Source: Roseateles_E cavernae (GTDB lineage: Bacteria > Pseudomonadota > Gammaproteobacteria > Burkholderiales > Burkholderiaceae_C). From it: DNA of 64,000 bases. Within the stretch, counting starts at the first letter, position 1. Every line of letters begins with the position of its first letter. The notes below the pieces were generated by a model. It was given only the letters and a program-made list of their open reading frames with translations. It ran no database searches and was not told where the DNA came from. The DNA is taken from positions 62,001 through 126,000 of the forward strand of contig NZ_JBDPLH010000010.1 of assembly GCF_040187885.1 (NCBI RefSeq). The letters run 5' to 3'. Both the position numbers and the translations under genes were made by a program. Positions 34,283-42,409 of this stretch are shown here, in pieces.

Positions 34283-35086
34283 TCAGGTCTTGCGCTGAAG
34301 AACGTCCATGGCCAGACACAAATCTTCCCAGGCCCTGGCCTTGTCGACCAGATTGCGCAGCAGATAGGCCGGGTGGTAGGTGACGATCAGCGGCACGCCC
34401 TGGTACTCGTGCACCCGCCCGCGCAGCCGGCCGATCGGCTCGCTGCTGCGCAGCAGCGACTGCACGGCGAAGCGCCCCATCGCCAGGATGATGCGCGGCT
34501 GCACCAGCGCGATCTGGCGGTTCAGATAGGGCTCGCACTGCGCCAGCTCCTCGGGCTCGGGATTGCGGTTGCGCGGCGGCCGGCATTTCAAGGTGTTGGC
34601 GATGAAGACCTGTTGCTCGGGCGGCCCGTCGGCGCGCGTCAGGCCGATGGCGCGCAGCATGCTGTCCAGCAGCTTGCCGGCCTGGCCGACGAACGGTTCG
34701 CCCTGCAGGTCCTCCTGCTCGCCCGGCGCCTCGCCGACCACCATCCAGTGCGCGCGCTCGTGGCCGACGCCGAAGACCGTGTGCTTGCGCCCCTCGCAAA
34801 GCCCGCAGGCACGGCAGCCGGCCACGGCCTCGCGCAGCTGCGTCCAATCCATCGCCGCCACCGCGCCCGCCGCGGCCGGCGCCTGCGGCAGCGCTGCCGT
34901 TGCGGGCTGCGCAGGTGCCACGATCTGCGGCAGGACGCTGGCGACCCGGACCGGCGCCGGCGCCTCGACCTTGGCCGGCACCGGCGGCTCAGGCACCGCC
35001 GGCTCGGGCTCGGCCAGGGGCGGCGCCGTCCAGACCCGCAGCCCCATCGCCTCCAGCATCGCCTGCTGGCGTTCGCTCCAGCTCAT
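34283..35086 (-). CDS. Uracil-DNA glycosylase, family 4 (4Fe-4S type)
   Basis: Excises uracil from DNA in base-excision repair. The 267-residue protein has an unusual Pro/Ala-rich N-terminal linker (about 20-75) before the catalytic domain. Family 4 features: four Fe-S ligand cysteines in CRACGLC, CRPP and CEPY; the active-site GEAPGEQEDLQGEPFVGQAG; and the C-terminal TYHPAYLLR. The N-terminus (SERQQAMLEAMGLRVW) resembles the PCNA/DNA-pol-associated extensions found in betaproteobacterial members. It is the last gene of a tsaB-rimI-udg operon, with a 4-base overlap to rimI. Confidence 0.92.
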   Translation of the reverse strand: MSWSERQQAMLEAMGLRVWTAPPLAEPEPAVPEPPVPAKVEAPAPVRVASVLPQIVAPAQPATAALPQAPAAAGAVAAMDWTQLREAVAGCRACGLCEGRKHTVFGVGHERAHWMVVGEAPGEQEDLQGEPFVGQAGKLLDSMLRAIGLTRADGPPEQQVFIANTLKCRPPRNRNPEPEELAQCEPYLNRQIALVQPRIILAMGRFAVQSLLRSSEPIGRLRGRVHEYQGVPLIVTYHPAYLLRNLVDKARAWEDLCLAMDVLQRKT

Positions 35087-35574
35087 GCCGCGCCCTCCGC
35101 CAAGCGCAAGCTCATCAGCACCGCGTCCTCGCGCCGGCCTTCGGCGGCCGGGTAATAGGCGCGGCGCAGGCCCACCTCGGCAAAACCGTAGCGCGCATAG
35201 ACACGCCGCGCCCGCTCATTGCCCTGCCGCACCTCCAGCCAGATCTGCGCGCCGCCGTGCTCGCGCGCCAGCGCCTGCAAGGCATCCAGCATCAGCCGGG
35301 CCAGGCCCTGACCCTGGTACTCGGGCAGCACGGTGATATTGAGCAGATGCAGCTCGTCGACCCCCTGCATCGCGAGGAAATAGCCGAGCAGGCTGCCGTC
35401 GGCGCCGCGCAGCACCTGGGCCAGGTAGCCGGCCGACAGCGAGTCGATGAAATTGCCGCGCGACCAGGGAAACTGATAGGCGCGCTGCTCGATCGCCAGC
35501 ACCGCCTCGACATCGCCGGCCTGCATCGCCTGCAGGCGGCTGCCCACCGGGCTCAAGACGTCGCCCCGCATCAT
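35083..35574 (-). CDS. rimI: Ribosomal protein S18 alanine N-acetyltransferase RimI
   Basis: A 163-residue GNAT acetyltransferase that acetylates the N-terminal Ala of ribosomal protein S18. Acetyl-CoA binding loop: ITVLPEYQGQGLARLML (Q/RxxGxG/A). LEVRQGNERARRVYARYGF and GLRRAYYP are RimI-typical. The start ATG 35574 overlaps the tsaB stop (ATGA). The tsaB-rimI pairing is widespread in proteobacteria. All motifs are complete. Confidence 0.93.
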   Translation of the reverse strand: MMRGDVLSPVGSRLQAMQAGDVEAVLAIEQRAYQFPWSRGNFIDSLSAGYLAQVLRGADGSLLGYFLAMQGVDELHLLNITVLPEYQGQGLARLMLDALQALAREHGGAQIWLEVRQGNERARRVYARYGFAEVGLRRAYYPAAEGRREDAVLMSLRLAEGAA

Positions 35575-36272
35575 GATGCGGCGCGAGCGGCCAGGCGCTC
35601 CTCGGTGGTTTGCGCCACCTTGTCGCGCACATAGACCGGCATCGCCTCGGCCGGGTCCAGCAGCAGGCCCTGGGCCCAGGCCTGCTCGGCCAGCACCGGC
35701 AGCGCCTGCGCGCGCGAACGGCTCTGCGGCCAGGCCTGCGCGGCCAGGCCTTGCAACTCGGGAAAGACCGTGATCGCACTGCCGCACAGGGCCGCCGGCG
35801 GCTCGCGCCACTGGGCCAGCAGTGCGGCCGGGCTGTAGAGCGCCGGCGCGCTCTGCACGCGCCAATGCCGGCCGTCATGCGCATAGGCGCCGGCATAGAT
35901 CTCGCCCATGCGGGCGTCCATCGCGACCCAGACCTGGGCCAGCGTGCCGCCGGCCTGCTGGCGGGCGTCCTCGGCGACCAGCATTAGGCTGTCCAGCGAC
36001 AGCACCGGCTTGGCCGCGCCGAAAGCCAGGCCCTGGGCCACCGCACAGGCGGTGCGCAGGCCGGTGAAGGCGCCCGGGCCGCTGCCAAAAGCGATCGCAT
36101 CGACATCGGCCAGGCGCAGGCCGGCACCGGCCAGCAAGGCCATCAGCTCGGGCACCAGCCGCGCCGAGGCCTGGGCACCGCCGGCACCCTCGAAAAACCA
36201 GCGTCCTTGCGGGCCGGACAGGGCCAGCGCCATGCTTTCGGTCGAACTATCCAGGGCCAGCAACACAGTCAT
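35571..36272 (-). CDS. tsaB: tRNA t6A synthesis protein TsaB
   Basis: Partner of TsaD and TsaE in threonylcarbamoyladenosine formation at tRNA position 37. The 233-residue protein has the ASKHA-fold signatures LLALDSSTESMALAL at the start and GSGPGAFTGLRTACAVAQGL. It heads the tsaB-rimI-udg operon. Sua5-type TsaC, which makes the threonylcarbamoyl-AMP substrate, is encoded about 2.4 kb away (38715-39704). TsaB is catalytically inactive by family and works as a scaffold. Confidence 0.95.
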   Translation of the reverse strand: MTVLLALDSSTESMALALSGPQGRWFFEGAGGAQASARLVPELMALLAGAGLRLADVDAIAFGSGPGAFTGLRTACAVAQGLAFGAAKPVLSLDSLMLVAEDARQQAGGTLAQVWVAMDARMGEIYAGAYAHDGRHWRVQSAPALYSPAALLAQWREPPAALCGSAITVFPELQGLAAQAWPQSRSRAQALPVLAEQAWAQGLLLDPAEAMPVYVRDKVAQTTEERLAARAAS

Positions 36273-36304
36273 GCGGCAAGTGTAGCCGTGCGATCATCGC
36301 CGCC

Positions 36305-37720
36305 ATGCGAGCCCTGCCCCTTGTTCTGAGCCTTGTTGCGGGGCTGGCCAGCCCCGCGTCGGCCCCGGCCCAGCCGGCGCCGCTGCCGGCCGGCGTCGGC
36401 CAGATCCTGCGCCAGGCCCAGCTGCCGCCCGAGGCCCTGGCCGTCTGGATCCAGGAGCTCGGTGCCGGCTCACCGCGCCTGGCCTGGCAGGCCGAGCAGG
36501 CGATGAACCCGGCCTCGCTGATGAAGCTGGGCACCACCCTGGCGGCGCTGGAGATGCTCGGGCCGGCCTGGACCTGGCAGACCCCGGTCTGGCTGCAGGG
36601 CCGGCTGCGGCCGGAGACCGGGGTGCTGGAGGGTGATCTGGTGATCAAGGGGGTCGGCGACCCCAAGCTGGTGCGCGAGCGGCTGTGGTTGCTGCTGCAG
36701 CGGGTGCGGGCCCTGGGTGTGCGCGAGATCCGCGGCCATATCCTGCTGGACAACAGCGGCTTCGCACCTCGCCCGCTGACGCCGGCCGATTTCGACGGCG
36801 AGCCCTGGCGCCCCGGCAATGTGCAGCCCGAGGCCCTGCTGCTGAACTACAAGAGCCAGACGCTGACCTTCCGGCCCGACCCGGCGCGCGGCCTGGCCTG
36901 GATCGCCAGCGATGTGCCGCTGCCCGCGCCCGCCAGCGTGCCGCTGCAAAAGGACGGGGCCTGCGGCGATTGGCGCGGCGCACTGCGCCTGCAATGGCAG
37001 GCCGGGCAGGCGCTGGGCTTTGCCGGCAGCTATCCGGCCAGCTGCGGCGAGCTGTCCTGGCCGCTGGCCGACACTGACCCGGCCAGCTACAACGCCCGGC
37101 TGATCGCCGCGATGTGGCGCGAGATGGGCGGCGGCCTGCTCGGCGAGGTCAGGGCCGGCGCGGCGCCTGCCACGCCGCCGAGCTTCAGCTTTGCCTCGCC
37201 GCCGCTGGCCGAGGTGGTGCGCGACATCAACAAGTACAGCGCCAATCTGATGAGCGAGATGCTGTGGATGAGCCTGGCCGGCGGCACGGCGGCGGCCGCC
37301 CAGGAGCGGCTGCGCCTGTGGCTGGCGGCCAAGCTCGGGGACTCGGCCTTTGTGCTGGAGAACGGCTCGGGCCTGTCGCGCGAGCAGCGCCTGAGCGCCC
37401 GGCAGCTGGGGCGGCTGCTGCAGCTGGCCCATGCCAGCCCGGTGATGCCGGAGTTCATGGCCTCGCTGCCGGTGGCCGGCGCCGACGGCACGCTGACACG
37501 CGGCGGGGCCACCCGCTTCGGGGCGGCCGCCGGCCGCGCGCACCTGAAGACCGGCTCGCTGCGCGATGTGGTGGCGCTGGGCGGCTATGTGCTGGCCGAC
37601 TCGGGCCGGCGCTATGTGCTGGTGGCCCTGATCAACCACCCGCGCGCGTCGGCGGCGCGCGGTGCACTCGACGCCTTGCTGCAGTGGACGGTCCAGGACC
37701 TGGACCGCAGCGCCCCCTGA
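36305..37720 (+). CDS. dacB: D-alanyl-D-alanine carboxypeptidase/endopeptidase (PBP4, DacB)
   Basis: Periplasmic class C penicillin-binding protein that trims and cleaves peptidoglycan peptide crosslinks. The 471-residue protein has a signal peptide (to about residue 24, ASPASAPAQP) and the three active-site motifs SLMK (S-x-x-K, in NPASLMKLG), SAN (S-x-N, in KYSANLMSEML) and KTG (HLKTGSLRD). The insertion domains between motifs 1 and 2 (about 70-270) are as in PBP4. It is divergent from tsaB by 32 bases and stops right against the convergent lipoprotein gene. Confidence 0.94.
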   Translation: MRALPLVLSLVAGLASPASAPAQPAPLPAGVGQILRQAQLPPEALAVWIQELGAGSPRLAWQAEQAMNPASLMKLGTTLAALEMLGPAWTWQTPVWLQGRLRPETGVLEGDLVIKGVGDPKLVRERLWLLLQRVRALGVREIRGHILLDNSGFAPRPLTPADFDGEPWRPGNVQPEALLLNYKSQTLTFRPDPARGLAWIASDVPLPAPASVPLQKDGACGDWRGALRLQWQAGQALGFAGSYPASCGELSWPLADTDPASYNARLIAAMWREMGGGLLGEVRAGAAPATPPSFSFASPPLAEVVRDINKYSANLMSEMLWMSLAGGTAAAAQERLRLWLAAKLGDSAFVLENGSGLSREQRLSARQLGRLLQLAHASPVMPEFMASLPVAGADGTLTRGGATRFGAAAGRAHLKTGSLRDVVALGGYVLADSGRRYVLVALINHPRASAARGALDALLQWTVQDLDRSAP

Positions 37721-38680
37721 TCAGAAGGGGTTGTTGACCGCGCGGCTCACCGCCATCGAGCCCAGGCGCGACTGGCCGGCCGGGCTCATCAAGGTGCTGG
37801 TGGCCCACAACCAGGTGTCGCCGCTGGCATTGGTGACCAGGGTCTTGGTATTGCAATCGGGCGCCGGCGCGGTGCCTAGGCAGGCCGCCTCGGTCACATT
37901 GGCAAAGCCATAGCTGGTGTTGAAGCGCACGATGCGCTCCACCTCCTCGTTGATCAGCACCAGGCCGATCAGTCGACCGTCATCGATCAGCGTGATGCGC
38001 ATCTGGGTGTTGAACTCGGTCGTCAACTCGCTGAGCAGCTTGGCGCGGTCGGTGTCGGGCTTGTTGGCGCGTTCGGTCAACGCAAAAGGCGTGGTGCCCA
38101 TGTCCGGCAAGGTCGCGACGATGACGCGGCCGTCGGCATTGGCAATGCGGTTGACCTGCCTGGCCAGCTCACGCCCGCGCTCGCGGGCCTGGGCCTTCAG
38201 CGTGTCGGCGCCCTGCTGGGGGTATTGGCGATACAGCTCCAGCACATCGTTGGCGCCGGCCATCACCGCCACCAGGTCCTTGCTGTTGAAGCCGCCGCTG
38301 GCGAAGAAGGTGTCCAGCTGCGCCTTCACGCCGGCCACGGTGGCGCCGGGCTGGGCGTAGATCTTGCCGGCCGGCGTGGTCTGGTTGGTCGGATTGCACT
38401 CGGCAAACACCAGGCCGAAGGTCGCGGCCAGCGACTGGATCCAGATCGGGTTGTTGGCGCATTGCTGCGCATTGGTGGTCGCGTCGACCGCGTTGATCGA
38501 GTACTTCTTGCCCTCGGTCGTGATCACGCTGGCCTCGTCGCCGAAGGCCATGATGCGCTTGGGAGCGAAGGGCTCGATCTGCCCGCCACCGCCACCGCAG
38601 CCGGCCACCAGGGTCGCGGCCACCAGGGCCGCCGTGGCCAATAGCGTGCGGCTGTGCGCAGCTTGCTTCAACATCTTCAT
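37721..38680 (-). CDS. SGNH-fold lipoprotein lacking the usual catalytic triad
   Basis: A 319-residue predicted lipoprotein: signal peptide with lipobox LVAGC followed by a Gly run. The SGNH/GDSL layout is visible, but block I reads MAFGDEASVI instead of FGDSxS, so the nucleophile position is Glu; block III GANDVL (Gly and Asn) is kept; the C-terminal D-x-x-H block is replaced by WATSTLMSPAGQSRL. Hydrolase activity is therefore doubtful unless the nearby Ser substitutes. Similar GDE-type proteins may form a Burkholderiales subfamily (from memory, unverified). Start ATG 38680 has TGGAG upstream. It abuts dacB, convergent. Confidence 0.75.
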   Translation of the reverse strand: MKMLKQAAHSRTLLATAALVAATLVAGCGGGGGQIEPFAPKRIMAFGDEASVITTEGKKYSINAVDATTNAQQCANNPIWIQSLAATFGLVFAECNPTNQTTPAGKIYAQPGATVAGVKAQLDTFFASGGFNSKDLVAVMAGANDVLELYRQYPQQGADTLKAQARERGRELARQVNRIANADGRVIVATLPDMGTTPFALTERANKPDTDRAKLLSELTTEFNTQMRITLIDDGRLIGLVLINEEVERIVRFNTSYGFANVTEAACLGTAPAPDCNTKTLVTNASGDTWLWATSTLMSPAGQSRLGSMAVSRAVNNPF

Positions 38681-38714
38681 GAACACTCCAGGCATGACTA
38701 ACTTGCTCTTCAAC

Positions 38715-39704
38715 TCAGGACTCGAACGCCGCCGCCGCACGCGACAGCCGGTCGCGCACACCGTCCCATTCGACATCGGGGGGCGGCAGCTCGATCCAGA
38801 TCTCGCCGGCACCGGCATCGTCCAGCTCCCGCAGCACGGCGAACAGCTGCTGAGCCGCCGCCGCCGCATCGCCCGGCATGGCCCGCCATAGCGGGCCGGC
38901 CACCGGGCTCAGCGTCCGCGAATATACCGCCAGCCCCGCCGGCCATTGTTGCTGGCCCAGGCGCTCGGCCAGGGTCGGCGCATCGAGCAGACGCACCACG
39001 GCGCTCGGCGCATAGTGGGCCGCCAAGGTGCCCGAGGCGCGCGGCGCCTGGGCATCGGGCGCCCGCAGCGGCTCGCCGGCGGCCGCCTCGATCTGGGCCG
39101 GCGTCAGCACGCCGGGGCGCAGCAGCACCGGGTGGGCACGGCTGCAGTCGACGATGCTGGACTCGATGCCCACCGCGCAGTCACCGCCGTCCAGCACCCA
39201 GACCAGGCCCTCGAACTCGCTCTCGACATGGGCGGCGCGGGTCGGGCTGACGCGGCCGAAGCGGTTCGCGCTGGGCGCGGCCACGCCGTGCACGCCGAGC
39301 GCCTTGGCCTCGGCCAGCAGCGCCCGTGCCACGGGATGCGCCGGGCAGCGCAGGCCGATGCTGGTCTGGCCGCCGGCCGCCGCCGCGCCGACACCGGGGG
39401 CGCGCGGCAGTATCAAGGTCAGCGGGCCGGGCCAGAAGGCCGCCATCAGGCGCTGCGCCACCGGTGGCAGCTGGGCCGCGAAATCCGCCGCATCGGCCGC
39501 GTCCAGCACATGGACGATCAGCGGGTGATCGCTGGGCCGGCCCTTGGCGGCAAAGATCTTGGCCACCGCGGCGTCGTCATCGGCACGCGCACCCAGGCCA
39601 TAGACTGTTTCGGTCGGCAAGGCCAGCAACTCGCCCTCGGCCAGATGGCGGGCGGCACGGGCGATGTCGGCGGGGTCGGATCCGTTGAGTAACACGGCGG
39701 TCAC
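38715..39704 (-). CDS. tsaC: Threonylcarbamoyl-AMP synthase (Sua5/TsaC)
   Basis: Makes threonylcarbamoyl-AMP from threonine, bicarbonate and ATP for the t6A37 modification of tRNA. About 329 residues, the long Sua5 form: YrdC domain (about 1-205) with LPTETVYGLGARA, KGRPSDHPLIVH and SANRFGRVSPT, then a linker and the C-terminal Sua5 domain (about 225-325). GTG 39704 overlaps the purK stop (GTGA); a TTG one codon upstream is possible. It is the last gene of purE-purK-tsaC, an arrangement joining purine synthesis with tRNA modification. Confidence 0.93.
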   Translation of the reverse strand: MTAVLLNGSDPADIARAARHLAEGELLALPTETVYGLGARADDDAAVAKIFAAKGRPSDHPLIVHVLDAADAADFAAQLPPVAQRLMAAFWPGPLTLILPRAPGVGAAAAGGQTSIGLRCPAHPVARALLAEAKALGVHGVAAPSANRFGRVSPTRAAHVESEFEGLVWVLDGGDCAVGIESSIVDCSRAHPVLLRPGVLTPAQIEAAAGEPLRAPDAQAPRASGTLAAHYAPSAVVRLLDAPTLAERLGQQQWPAGLAVYSRTLSPVAGPLWRAMPGDAAAAAQQLFAVLRELDDAGAGEIWIELPPPDVEWDGVRDRLSRAAAAFES

Positions 39705-40864
39705 CAATCGGTGGGCAGGCCCAGGATCGCGGCAGCCTGCTGGGCATGGCTGCGGGCCAGCTCGGGCGTGGCCGCGGTGATGTTCAGATGGCCCATCTTG
39801 CGGCCGGGCCTGGCGCTGGCCTTGCCATACAGATGCAGATGCGTGCCGGGGATGGCCAGCACGGCGGCCCAGTCGGGCGCGCGCTCCTTGCCATCAGGCA
39901 GGAACCACAGATCGCCCAGCAGATTCAGCATCACGGTCGGCGAATGCAGGCGCGGCGTGTTCAGCGGCAGGCCGGCCAGCGCGCGGACCTGCAGCTCGAA
40001 CTGCGAGACATCGCAGGCATTCATCGTGTAGTGGCCCGAGTTGTGCGGGCGCGGCGCCATCTCGTTGACGACCAGGCGTCCGTCCTGCAGCACAAAGAAC
40101 TCGATGCACAGCACGCCCACATAGGCCATCGCCTCGGCGATGCGCGCCGCCGACGTGGCGGCCTGGAGCTGCAGCGCGGCGCTGGCGCTCGGCGCCGGCA
40201 CCTCGGTGACGGCCAGGATGCCGTCGCGGTGCAGGTTCTGCTGCACCGGGAAGTGCACGATCTGGCCCTGGGCATTGCGGGCGACGATGACCGACAGCTC
40301 CAACGCCAGCGGCAGCATCTGTTCCAGCACGCAGGGCACGCGCTTCAACTCATCCCAGGCGGCGAGCAGTTCGGCGCGGGTCTTGACACGGATCTGGCCC
40401 TTGCCGTCATAGCCCATGCGGGCGGTCTTGACGATGCCGGGCAGCAGGCTGTCGGCCACCGCCGCCAGATCGGCCTCGCTGCGCAGCACGGCATAGGGCG
40501 CGCAAGCCACGCCGCTGGCCTGGAAATGGGCTTTCTCGTCGGCGCGGTCCTGGCAGATCGCCACACAAGCGCCGGCCGGCGCGACAAAGCGCGTCTGCGC
40601 CAGCCACTGCAGCGCGGCCGCGGGCACGTTCTCGAACTCGGTGCTGATCGCCTCGCAGACCTCGGCCAGCCGGGCCAGGCCGGCCTCGTCCAGATAGTCG
40701 GCGCGGATGTGCTCATGGGCCACGGCCCCGGCCGGGCTGCTGGCATCGGGGTCCAGCACCACGGTGCGGTAGCCCAGGCTCTGCGCCGCATGGACAAACA
40801 TGCGGCCCAGCTGGCCGCCGCCCATCACCCCGAGCGTCGCGCCGGGTTGCAAGATCTCGGCCAT
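39701..40864 (-). CDS. purK: N5-carboxyaminoimidazole ribonucleotide synthase
   Basis: ATP-dependent step of purine synthesis converting AIR and bicarbonate to N5-CAIR. The 387-residue ATP-grasp protein has GVMGGGQLGRMF, ISTEFENVP, KTARMGYDGKGQ, EQMLPLALELSVIVAR and MAPRPHNSGHYT, all typical. The start at 40864 overlaps the purE stop (ATGA). Substrate passes directly to PurE, which is encoded just upstream. Upstream in-frame codons belong to purE. Confidence 0.97.
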   Translation of the reverse strand: MAEILQPGATLGVMGGGQLGRMFVHAAQSLGYRTVVLDPDASSPAGAVAHEHIRADYLDEAGLARLAEVCEAISTEFENVPAAALQWLAQTRFVAPAGACVAICQDRADEKAHFQASGVACAPYAVLRSEADLAAVADSLLPGIVKTARMGYDGKGQIRVKTRAELLAAWDELKRVPCVLEQMLPLALELSVIVARNAQGQIVHFPVQQNLHRDGILAVTEVPAPSASAALQLQAATSAARIAEAMAYVGVLCIEFFVLQDGRLVVNEMAPRPHNSGHYTMNACDVSQFELQVRALAGLPLNTPRLHSPTVMLNLLGDLWFLPDGKERAPDWAAVLAIPGTHLHLYGKASARPGRKMGHLNITAATPELARSHAQQAAAILGLPTDW

Positions 40865-41364
40865 CAGACCAGGTCCTTCGTCATGCCGCGCGCATGCTCG
40901 GTCTGGCGCAGGCGGTAGGCCTGCAGCTGCTCGCGCAGGCCCGGCTGCTCGGCCGCCAGCATCGCCACCGCAAACAGCGCGGCATTGCCAGCGCCAGCGG
41001 TGCCGATCGCAAAGGTCGCGACCGGAATGCCCTTGGGCATCTGCACGATGGAATGCAGCGAATCGACGCCCTGCAGATGGCGGCTGGCCACCGGCACGCC
41101 CAGCACCGGCACGATGGTCTTGGCCGCCAGCATGCCCGGCAGATGGGCAGCACCGCCGGCGCCGGCAATGATGGCGCGCAGGCCGCGGGCTTGCGCGGCC
41201 TCGGCATAGGCAAACATATCGTCGGGCATGCGATGGGCGGACACCACCTGCGCCTCGAAAGGGATGCCGAACTCGGCGAGAATGTCGGCAGCGTGTTTCA
41301 TGGTCTCCCAGTCGCTGCTGGAGCCCATCACCACGCCGACCAGGGGGGAGGCGCTGACTGGCAT
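40864..41364 (-). CDS. purE: N5-CAIR mutase
   Basis: Converts N5-CAIR to CAIR, using PurK's product. The 166-residue class I PurE has VGVVMGSSSDWETM, VSAHRMPDDMF, GAGGAAHLPGMLA and HSIVQMPKGIPVAT, with the catalytic His in SAHR. ATG 41364 gives the family-like N-terminus; an in-frame ATG at 41385 would add seven residues. It is divergent from the thioredoxin gene by 91 bases, where no PurR-like operator was recognised. Confidence 0.96.
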   Translation of the reverse strand: MPVSASPLVGVVMGSSSDWETMKHAADILAEFGIPFEAQVVSAHRMPDDMFAYAEAAQARGLRAIIAGAGGAAHLPGMLAAKTIVPVLGVPVASRHLQGVDSLHSIVQMPKGIPVATFAIGTAGAGNAALFAVAMLAAEQPGLREQLQAYRLRQTEHARGMTKDLV

Positions 41365-41455
41365 GTTCGGCACGGCTCGCTCCATAGGCTGGAAAACCTT
41401 GAATTGTAGGCGGCTGCCGCCACCTGCTCCCGAACAAGCCGCGCCGCTAGAAACC

Positions 41456-42409
41456 ATGACCGACATCACCATACAGAATTTCGAAACCGAACTGCTGCAA
41501 GCCTCGATGCAGCAGCCCGTGCTGCTGGACATCTGGGCCCCCTGGTGCGGCCCCTGCAAAAGCCTGGGCCCGGTGCTGGAGAAGCTCGAAGTCGCCTATG
41601 CCGGGCGCTTCAAGCTGACCAAGCTCAATAGCGACGAGCAGCCCGAGATCTCCAGCCAGCTGAGCCAGGCTTTCGGCGTGCGCTCGATCCCGTTTTGCGT
41701 GATGTTCGTCGGCGGCCAGCCGGTCGACGGCTTTGTCGGTGCCATCCCCGAGGCGCAGATCCGCGAGTTCCTCGACAAGCATGTGCCCAGCGGCGAGATG
41801 CTGGAGGCCGAGGCCGACCTGGCCGAGGCGGAGGAGCTGCTGGCCGAGGGTGATCTGGAGTCGGCGCTGAGCAAGCTGCAGCAGGCGGTCGAGACCGATC
41901 CGGCCAACGAGACCGCACGCTACGACTACATCAAGGCCTTGCTGGAGCTGGGCCTGCTGCAGGACGCCAAGGCCGCGTTCGCGCCGGTGGCCGCCCAGGC
42001 CGCCGACACCATCACCCCGCATGCCCGCTTTGCCGCACTGGGCCAATGGCTGGCGGCCATCGAGCAGACGGCCGGCGCCGATGTCGCGGCCCTGCAATCG
42101 GCGATTGCCGCCAACAAGCGCGATTTCGAGGCCCGCTATGCGCTGGCCCGGAGCCATCTGGCCGGCCAGCGCTTCACCGAGGCGATGGACGAGCTGCTGG
42201 AAATCATCATGCGCGACAAGGCCTGGAACGGCGAGGCCGCGCGCAAGAGCTATGTGGCCATCCTGGAGCTGCTGACCAAGCCGGCGCCCAAGGCCCAGCC
42301 CGGCGCCGAGGCCAAGGGCACGCTGGAGCTGTCCGGCAAGGCGCTGGTGCCGCCCAGCGATCCGCTGCTGGATCAGTACCGCCGCAAGCTCAGCATGGCC
42401 TTGTTCTAA
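41456..42409 (+). CDS. Thioredoxin with TPR domain (CnoX/YbbN-like)
   Basis: A 317-residue protein: thioredoxin fold at about 1-110 with active-site WCGPC and cis-Pro in SIPFCVMF, then TPR-like helices (about 120-260) and a final TPR_20 type segment. E. coli CnoX is a chaperone-thioredoxin that guards substrates under hypochlorous acid stress and lacks an active CxxC, while this one retains CGPC, so redox activity is likely. The start is ATG 41456; upstream codons lie in purE antisense. It is convergent with the TPR gene, stops overlapping by 4 bases. Confidence 0.88.
   Translation: MTDITIQNFETELLQASMQQPVLLDIWAPWCGPCKSLGPVLEKLEVAYAGRFKLTKLNSDEQPEISSQLSQAFGVRSIPFCVMFVGGQPVDGFVGAIPEAQIREFLDKHVPSGEMLEAEADLAEAEELLAEGDLESALSKLQQAVETDPANETARYDYIKALLELGLLQDAKAAFAPVAAQAADTITPHARFAALGQWLAAIEQTAGADVAALQSAIAANKRDFEARYALARSHLAGQRFTEAMDELLEIIMRDKAWNGEAARKSYVAILELLTKPAPKAQPGAEAKGTLELSGKALVPPSDPLLDQYRRKLSMALF

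Noticed and set aside
34274..34290. GGGGTCAGGTCTTGCG near the uracil-DNA glycosylase stop, similar to GGGGCCAGGTCTTGAG at about 54470, as a possible dispersed repeat
   Set aside because: Similar strings also arise from coding Gly-Gln-Val-Leu-Leu (for example in tlyA and the LysM gene), and the two intergenic copies lack a palindrome, so the match looks coincidental.
41365..41385. Upstream in-frame ATG for purE at 41385
   Set aside because: The downstream ATG at 41364 gives the family-like N-terminus; the longer form has no better ribosome-binding site. It is kept only as an alternative.
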